Source of the DNA: Hymenobacter sp. 15J16-1T3B
Lineage (GTDB): Bacteria > Bacteroidota > Bacteroidia > Cytophagales > Hymenobacteraceae
Length of the DNA: 64,000 nt
Direction of reading: 5' to 3'
Assembly: GCF_020711235.1 (NCBI RefSeq)
Contig: NZ_JAJFAV010000018.1
Span: 59,314 to 123,313, forward strand
The position numbers were made by a program, and so were the translations under genes. This document shows, in pieces, positions 59,018 to 64,000 of this stretch (the first letter of the stretch is position 1; every line of letters starts with the position of its first letter). The notes under the pieces are model-generated. The model saw only the letters and a list, made by a program, of their open reading frames with translations, was not told the origin of the DNA and searched no databases.

Positions 59018-59665
59018 TTACTGGCGAATGGGCAGCAGCACCTTCTTAAAGGAGTCGTCGAACCCGCCGGCGCGGCCCCGGTAGGGGTACACCACCAAAG
59101 CGGGCTGCTGCTGCTCGTTCCGGCCCAGGAAGGCGTAGAGCGTGCCGCGCACGGTCAGCGGCTTGCGGGGCTCGATGGGCGTGACGGTGTACCGCTCGCG
59201 GCCGGGCACGTTCAGGTTGAGGCCGCCCACGCGGAACGAGGCCAGGGTATCCCGGCCGTTGGGCGCGTACAGCGGCAGCGAGGCCGGCACTTGCTGGTGG
59301 CCGAAGCCCTGGGGAATCCATTGCAGCACGGCTTCGTAGGCGATGCGGTAGCCGGGGGCCTGCTTTACCCCGTCCGGCCGGTCCGCATCGGACTGCCACG
59401 CGGCGGGCAGCCGCAGCTGCATGGGCTCGGCTTTCAGGGCCTTGGCGGAAATGACCTGCAGATACCCTTCGCGGGGCGTTTGCTCCGCCACCCCGGGTTT
59501 GAGGTCCACCGCCCCCGCCGGCAGGGGGGCCGGAAGAGCAGCTGCGGGCTGGGTGGCTGCCGAGGCCGCCGGCGAGTTGGCAACCGGAGCGGAATCCTGG
59601 GACTGGCAGGCCGCCGTCAGGCCCAAAACAACGGCCGTAGCGACGAATAAGGGAATGTTTTTCAT
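59018..59665 (-). CDS. Lipoprotein within the transfer operon
   Basis: A 215-residue lipoprotein: signal VATAVVLGLTAAC with Cys near residue 20, an Ala/Pro-rich linker, then a beta-rich domain (YRIAYEAVLQWIPQGFGHQQ, PLTVRGTLYAFLGR, ALVVYPYRGRAGGFDDSF). No family recognised. Its place between traJ and traK, where some T4SS operons carry a small VirB7-like lipoprotein, suggests a channel part, though it is much larger than VirB7. Confidence 0.75.
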   Translation of the reverse strand: MKNIPLFVATAVVLGLTAACQSQDSAPVANSPAASAATQPAAALPAPLPAGAVDLKPGVAEQTPREGYLQVISAKALKAEPMQLRLPAAWQSDADRPDGVKQAPGYRIAYEAVLQWIPQGFGHQQVPASLPLYAPNGRDTLASFRVGGLNLNVPGRERYTVTPIEPRKPLTVRGTLYAFLGRNEQQQPALVVYPYRGRAGGFDDSFKKVLLPIRQ

Positions 59666-59688
59666 GGTCAGAGAGTCAGGAGAATGGC

Positions 59689-60825
59689 TTATTTGGTCCA
59701 GATGCCCGACGCCCGCTGGCGGTAGGACGGGTTCAGGGCTTCCGACATGGTGATGGTGGGCAGGCCGGAGGAAGCCGAGGACGAAGCCGACTCGCTTCCC
59801 TCGCTGCCGCCACCGCTGCTACTGCCTCCGCCGCCGGCGCTGTGGCCCCCTCCCCCGCCGCGACTGCCGCCGTTGCCCAGGGCGCGGCCCACGGCGCTCG
59901 ACAGGCCCCCGCCGCCGGGCGAGGCCACGCCGGCCACGGCCGTCGCGGCGCCCACGGCCGAGCCGACCATGGAGCCCACGAAGCCCTGCACGGCCGAGGA
60001 GCCGATGAACATGGACGTGAGGTAGGGCACCATCACGTAGAGCAGGACAAAGGCCACCGACATCACCATGAACTTCTCGTCATCGACCGACTGCTGGGGG
60101 CCATTAGTGAGGCCGCTGAACAGGCCGTTGGGCGCCTGCGCCGTCTCGGCGTAGAAGCCGTAGATGGTGTCGAGCAGCACGAACGTGAGCCCCCAGAGCT
60201 GCACGGCCAGGAAGTTCTGCAGCCACTTCAGAGCCAGCTGCCCAAAGGCCGGAATCACCGACAGGGTCATGGCAATCGGCCCGCACACATACAGAAATCC
60301 CAGAATGAACTGCTGGATAAACTGCATGATGTGGCGAATGATGAGCACCGCCGTGGCCGTGAACAGCCGGGTCAGGATGCCCGAGAGCGTGAACGAGCTC
60401 AGCGTTTGGGAAATGCTGGTCATCAGCGAGCTGGCGCCGGCCACGATGTCGCCAATGCCCATGGAGTCGTTGCGGGCCGCCGCGGCCACCGAGGCCGGCG
60501 TGGTCAGGTCCCGAATGGCTTCGGCCGCGGACTTGTCGGTCGAAAACAGGGCCGTAAAGGCCGCCAGCCCCGTGCCCAGCGTGTCCACCAGCGTCTGGTA
60601 GAAGAAGAGCAGAAAGAATATCCAGGTGGCCTTGATAATCGGCCCCCAGTCCATGGCCAAGCCGCTGCCCGCGATAAAGCCGCGCCCGATGGTGTAGAGC
60701 AGGGCAATGCCCATCAGCGAGGGCGTGATGAAGCGGCAGGCGGTGAGCACCACCTGCAGGGTCTGGTCGCAGGCCCGCAGAAAGCCCGGGTCGATGCCGT
60801 AGGCTACCATCAGCAGCGTGCTCAT
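59689..60825 (-). CDS. traJ: TraJ-like (VirB6/TrbL-type) membrane protein
   Basis: A 378-residue polytopic inner-membrane protein with about six to seven helices (for example IIKATWIFFLLFFYQTLVDT, AVLIIRHIMQFIQQFILGFL, FMVMSVAFVLLYVMVPYLTS). Residues 325-355 are a Gly/Ser-rich low-complexity stretch. The layout fits Bacteroidota TraJ, the VirB6 counterpart of the channel. Its ATG overlaps the end of the traG gene by 4 bases. Confidence 0.9.
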   Translation of the reverse strand: MSTLLMVAYGIDPGFLRACDQTLQVVLTACRFITPSLMGIALLYTIGRGFIAGSGLAMDWGPIIKATWIFFLLFFYQTLVDTLGTGLAAFTALFSTDKSAAEAIRDLTTPASVAAAARNDSMGIGDIVAGASSLMTSISQTLSSFTLSGILTRLFTATAVLIIRHIMQFIQQFILGFLYVCGPIAMTLSVIPAFGQLALKWLQNFLAVQLWGLTFVLLDTIYGFYAETAQAPNGLFSGLTNGPQQSVDDEKFMVMSVAFVLLYVMVPYLTSMFIGSSAVQGFVGSMVGSAVGAATAVAGVASPGGGGLSSAVGRALGNGGSRGGGGGHSAGGGGSSSGGGSEGSESASSSASSGLPTITMSEALNPSYRQRASGIWTK

Positions 60826-63437
60826 CGGGCGAGGGCTCCTTTGCGAGCCTGTTTATCTTCCACAAACTGGTCAACGGCGTAGTCCAGCCGCTGCACCCGC
60901 ACGGGCTCGTACTCAATCTGCCCTTCGGCATTGAGCAGCACGTGGCCGTTTTTGTCGGTGCGGGGCCGCTGCTGGGTCTGCTGGTAGAACTTGACCAGCT
61001 TGTTGAGGTGGTTGCGCTCCACGGGCTTGGACGTCAGGATGGCGTCGAGCTGCGGAGATGCCTCCAGGGCGAAGACCTTGCCCTTGGCACCCTGCTTGAT
61101 GAAAAACTCCCGCAGGGCCTCGGTGGAGCGCACCGACTTAATCAGGTCCATCTCGTGGCCGGTCAGGCCCAGCGGGGCCTGCAGCTGCGCCAGCGAGTCG
61201 GGGTTGACGTGGCGCAGGATAATCTTGGTGGCCGAGTTGTTGATGATGGCCGGCCCGATTTTGCTGCTGGTAATCTCGGTGATGCCCTGGGTAATGATGG
61301 TGACCGAGCCGTTGGTTTTGCGGATGGTGCGGTACATCGACTCGATGAATTCCGAGAGCACGCCCGAAAGCATGGTCCAGGCCTCGTCGAGGGCGATATA
61401 CTTGATGTCGTCGGGGAATTTGCGGAACAGGTCCAGCGACAGTTCGGTGATGAGCATGGCCACCACCGGGTAGAGGTCCGGGTCGGCCTGCACCTTCGCC
61501 AGGTCAAAGCAGATAAGCCGGTACTCCGACAGGTCCACGTCGCGCTTGGCGTTGAGCACCCGCTCGTAGCGGCCGCCGGTGATGTACTGGCCCAGCACCA
61601 GGAAAAACTGGTGCATGTCGATGTACTTCAAATTCTTCTGGTACTGCCGGCGGGCCCCGTCCAGCGGGTCGGGCTCCCCGCCCTCGCCGGGCTGGGCCAC
61701 GGGCTTCTGCATTTCCTGGTCGTACTGCTCCACGAAACGGTAGAAGCTTTCCATGCCGGGAAACTCCTCGTCCTTCTGGTTCAGGCGCGGGCTCTCGTTG
61801 AGGCAGGCGTAGTACTCAATCAGGAAGCGCGAGAGAATGGTGCGCTCCGACTTGTCCAGGGCCGTGTCCTTGCCGCCCTTCCAGAGCGCGGCCAGCAAAG
61901 CCAGGTGAAAATTGGTTTTCTCGTCGTTGTAGAGCCACTTGCCCGCCGCGTCGCGCGGCACCACGAAGGGGTTGAACTCGATGGGCCGCTGCGGGTCGTA
62001 CTCGAAGTAGGTGTTCTCGAAGTCCTCGCCGTTGAGCGACTGCAGCACGTTGCGGTAGGTGCCACCCACGTCCATGATAATCTGCCGGGCGCCCTTCTCG
62101 AAGCGCTGCACAATCAAATTGCCGAAAGTGTAGCTCTTGCCCGAGCCCGAAGGGCCGATGACAATGGCGTTCTGGTTGTCCAGGGCCGTGTTGAACAGGT
62201 TTACCTGCACCAGGTTGCGGAACCGGTCGGTGAGGTACTCCCCCACCGGGTCGGTTTTGTAGGTGGCCGTCCAGTGGGTGTAGCAGGCGCCGCGGTCGGC
62301 GGTGCTCGTCAGCCAGCGGTCCGGCACCTGCCAGGCGTTGCCGGGCAGCAGGCCGAAGAACACGGGCAGGGCCAGGTAGCTTTCCACCACGCTCTCGGTG
62401 CCGAACATGTAGCGAAAGGCCGCCGTGGCCCGCTCCACGTTCTCGCGCCGGCTGGTGTCGTTGGTGTCCCAGAGCACGCACGAGAGGTGCAGGCCCACAA
62501 TCTGCTTGTTGTCGGCCCGCACTTCGGCCGTGAACTCCTCGACTTCGGCCGCGCGCAGGTGGTTGTCCTGGGTGGCCAGAAACGAGAGCGAAGCGTTGAG
62601 CTTGCGGTCGGTATCCAGCGAACTGAGCTCGGCGCGGGTATCCTGAATCAGCAAGGCCTGGGTGAGCACGTGCGGGCACTGCAGCACGTGGGTGAGCGGG
62701 TAGAGCATCGGTGCCGTCACCCCGTAGGAGTTGCGCACGGCCGGGTAAGCGTCGGAACCCTGCCCCACCATGCTCAGCACGTTGACCTTGTGCTCGCCCA
62801 CGCTGAAGGTGCCCAGGTCGTTGCCGATTTCGCGCTCCTGCCGGGTGGGCTGGCCGTCGAAGTTGAGGTTGAAGTACTGCAGGTAGAGCTGGTGCATCTC
62901 GGCGCTGGCCAGCCGCTCGAAGCTCACGCCGCCCAGGTTCTTGAGGCCCTGGATGAATTCCACGGCGCCGCTCTCGGCCGCTTCGAGCGTGTGCACGAGC
63001 TGGGCAAACGGATTTTTGAGCACCGCCTCACCGGCGCGGGCCACCAGGGCATTCACCGCGTTGGTCTTGGGCGACTTCATGGCCACCGGGGCGAAGGAGA
63101 GGAACAGGTACGACTTCTGGAACAGCACCAGCCGCTCGAAGAAGTGCTTGTTCATCTTGTTCTCGAAGTAGGTCTGCTGGGTCTTGTCTTCGCGGTAGGG
63201 CCGGTCGTAGTAGATGTCGGTTTTCTGCACGATGGTGCCCACCGGCAGGGGACGCAGTACGCCCACCAATGCCGTTTGAAAGGCCTCGTAGTCGTCGGCA
63301 GTCCAGCTCTCCATCTCGGCGGGCTCCACGCGGAAGCCCACCGCCACGCGGCCGTCCTTGAAGACCACCTTGTCGCCCTCGAAGCTGTGCACGGGCATCA
63401 CGGCGTTAAACGCGGCCGTTTTGGGCTTTTTGGTCAT
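60822..63437 (-). CDS. traG: TraG (VirB4-type) conjugation ATPase
   Basis: An 871-residue T4SS motor ATPase. Walker A is GPSGSGKS (about residues 427-434), Walker B is YIALDEAWTML (about 677-687), and TIITQGITEI and the C-terminal helices complete the VirB4 core. It powers pilus and channel assembly and substrate entry. It overlaps the traF gene by 32 bases and the traJ gene by 4. Not to be confused with the coupling protein at 3.0-5.2 kb, which is also sometimes called TraG. Confidence 0.96.
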   Translation of the reverse strand: MTKKPKTAAFNAVMPVHSFEGDKVVFKDGRVAVGFRVEPAEMESWTADDYEAFQTALVGVLRPLPVGTIVQKTDIYYDRPYREDKTQQTYFENKMNKHFFERLVLFQKSYLFLSFAPVAMKSPKTNAVNALVARAGEAVLKNPFAQLVHTLEAAESGAVEFIQGLKNLGGVSFERLASAEMHQLYLQYFNLNFDGQPTRQEREIGNDLGTFSVGEHKVNVLSMVGQGSDAYPAVRNSYGVTAPMLYPLTHVLQCPHVLTQALLIQDTRAELSSLDTDRKLNASLSFLATQDNHLRAAEVEEFTAEVRADNKQIVGLHLSCVLWDTNDTSRRENVERATAAFRYMFGTESVVESYLALPVFFGLLPGNAWQVPDRWLTSTADRGACYTHWTATYKTDPVGEYLTDRFRNLVQVNLFNTALDNQNAIVIGPSGSGKSYTFGNLIVQRFEKGARQIIMDVGGTYRNVLQSLNGEDFENTYFEYDPQRPIEFNPFVVPRDAAGKWLYNDEKTNFHLALLAALWKGGKDTALDKSERTILSRFLIEYYACLNESPRLNQKDEEFPGMESFYRFVEQYDQEMQKPVAQPGEGGEPDPLDGARRQYQKNLKYIDMHQFFLVLGQYITGGRYERVLNAKRDVDLSEYRLICFDLAKVQADPDLYPVVAMLITELSLDLFRKFPDDIKYIALDEAWTMLSGVLSEFIESMYRTIRKTNGSVTIITQGITEITSSKIGPAIINNSATKIILRHVNPDSLAQLQAPLGLTGHEMDLIKSVRSTEALREFFIKQGAKGKVFALEASPQLDAILTSKPVERNHLNKLVKFYQQTQQRPRTDKNGHVLLNAEGQIEYEPVRVQRLDYAVDQFVEDKQARKGALAR

Positions 63438-63732
63438 GGTTGGGGAGGGGTAAGGTCCCCACCGCCAGGCGGCGGGGCTGAATGAAGGTGAAGGAGAGCC
63501 AGCCCATCAGAAAGCCGGGCGCCTGCCGCTTGCTCAGGTAGCGCAGGCCCAGAATCAGGCCCAGCTCCACCAGGATGACGAGCAGGTACACCAGGCGCGG
63601 AATCTTGACGGCCATGCCCAGAAAGCCCAGCAGCAGCACCGAGCCGATGAAGAGACCGACCATGATGCCCAGGTCCTGAATGTTCATGCCCAGCACCTGC
63701 GCGGGCCGCTCGATGGATTTGTAGGAGCGCAT
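63406..63732 (-). CDS. traF: TraF-like (DUF4133, VirB3-type) membrane protein
   Basis: A 108-residue protein with two membrane helices (about 22-42 IMVGLFIGSVLLLGFLGMAV and 48-66 LVYLLVILVELGLILGLRYL). The start YKSIERPAQVLGMNIQDLGI fits the DUF4133/VirB3 family that accompanies VirB4. It overlaps the VirB4 gene start by 32 bases and follows traE by 6 bases. Confidence 0.92.
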   Translation of the reverse strand: MRSYKSIERPAQVLGMNIQDLGIMVGLFIGSVLLLGFLGMAVKIPRLVYLLVILVELGLILGLRYLSKRQAPGFLMGWLSFTFIQPRRLAVGTLPLPNHDQKAQNGRV

Positions 63733-63738
63733 GGCAGG

Positions 63739-64000
63739 TTAGCGTACGCCCCCGTCGCCACCGCCCACGGCGCTGACCAAATCGTCCTTGAACAGCTGGA
63801 AGCCGAACCACAGAATCACGCCGCCCACGAGCCAGCCCAGGGAACCCAGCGCGTCGGGCGCGCCCTGCACAAACTTCATCACCACCCGAATCAGGCCCAC
63901 GATGAGCACGATGGCGAAAATCACCTGCACGATGCCCACGACGGTTTCCTGCACGCCTTCGAGGGCGGCCGCGGCGCCCCCGCCGCCCAGCTGGGCGCGG
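63739..64000 (-). CDS. traE: TraE-like (DUF4134, VirB2-type) pilin subunit, N-terminus cut by window edge
   Basis: About 87 residues are visible. The sequence AALEGVQETVVGIVQVIFAI, then a second helix (LGWLVGGVILWFGFQLF) and a Gly-rich end, fits DUF4134/TraE, the two-helix pilin-like subunit. The frame stays open past a GTG at 63954 to the window edge, with an Ala/Gly-rich stretch typical of the family, so the true start lies outside. First visible gene of the transfer operon. Confidence 0.85.
   Translation of the reverse strand, partial: RAQLGGGGAAAALEGVQETVVGIVQVIFAIVLIVGLIRVVMKFVQGAPDALGSLGWLVGGVILWFGFQLFKDDLVSAVGGGDGGVR

Noticed and set aside
60942..63485. Long plus-strand open frame (847 codons) opposite traG
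   Set aside because: Shadow of the VirB4 gene; low-complexity Val/Leu/His/Gly composition without motifs.

Overview
The window looks like part of a large conjugative plasmid (or an integrative conjugative element) from a high-GC member of the Bacteroidota, most likely Hymenobacter or a close relative in the Cytophagales. The genus is an inference. It rests on the Bacteroidota-type transfer genes (TraE/F/G/J/K/M/N/O relatives, a BfmA/BtgA-type mobilization protein with a DUF5712-type relaxase), promoters of the TTG / TAnnTTTG type, the absence of Shine-Dalgarno sequences and the GC-rich codon use. I found no rRNA, tRNA, CRISPR array or transposase.

Layout. (1) 1-6.96 kb: a truncated parA, an 885-base gene-free region crowded with GCAGAA repeats, then two mobilization genes, a VirD4-type coupling protein and a VbhA-like antitoxin / Fic toxin pair. 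(2) 7.0-11.3 kb: a CBASS anti-phage operon (patatin phospholipase, a CD-NTase that appears fused to an E2-like domain, and two small genes), with a divergent CapH/CapP-type regulator pair. (3) 11.3-18.0 kb: a type III restriction-modification operon headed by an XRE-ImmA regulator and two unrecognised genes. (4) 18.25-19.3 kb: a tyrosine recombinase with a 13-bp-arm inverted repeat directly upstream. (5) 20.4-25.1 and 28.3-46 kb: a very large copper-resistance region, including a multicopper oxidase fused to a beta-barrel, CopZ, a Csp-like copper-storage protein, CusABC, the CopA ATPase, several DUF305 proteins and two AraC-type regulators with a CxxC metal-binding-like N-terminus. (6) 25.3-28.2 kb, inside the copper region: an AT-richer two-gene module, an unknown protein plus a RecQ-like helicase fused to a nuclease. 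(7) 46.9-53.9 kb: two unrelated predicted nucleases, an AlbA_2/HTH protein and four small unknown genes. (8) 54.0-64 kb, minus strand: the mating-pair-formation (T4SS) operon, running off the right edge.

How it works together. Relaxase, coupling protein and T4SS would move the element. ParA and the repeats, and perhaps the recombinase with its inverted repeat, would maintain it. The cargo between the two transfer blocks is phage and plasmid defence plus copper tolerance. Six copies of a bipartite sequence (GGAAATTATGYARG, then AATCG 10-11 bases on) lie upstream of six copper transcription units, which suggests one regulon controlled by the AraC-type regulators. The best candidates for undescribed biology are the CD-NTase/E2 fusion with its two small partner genes, the RecQ-nuclease two-gene module, the conjugation-linked Fic pair, and the copper-regulon motif.
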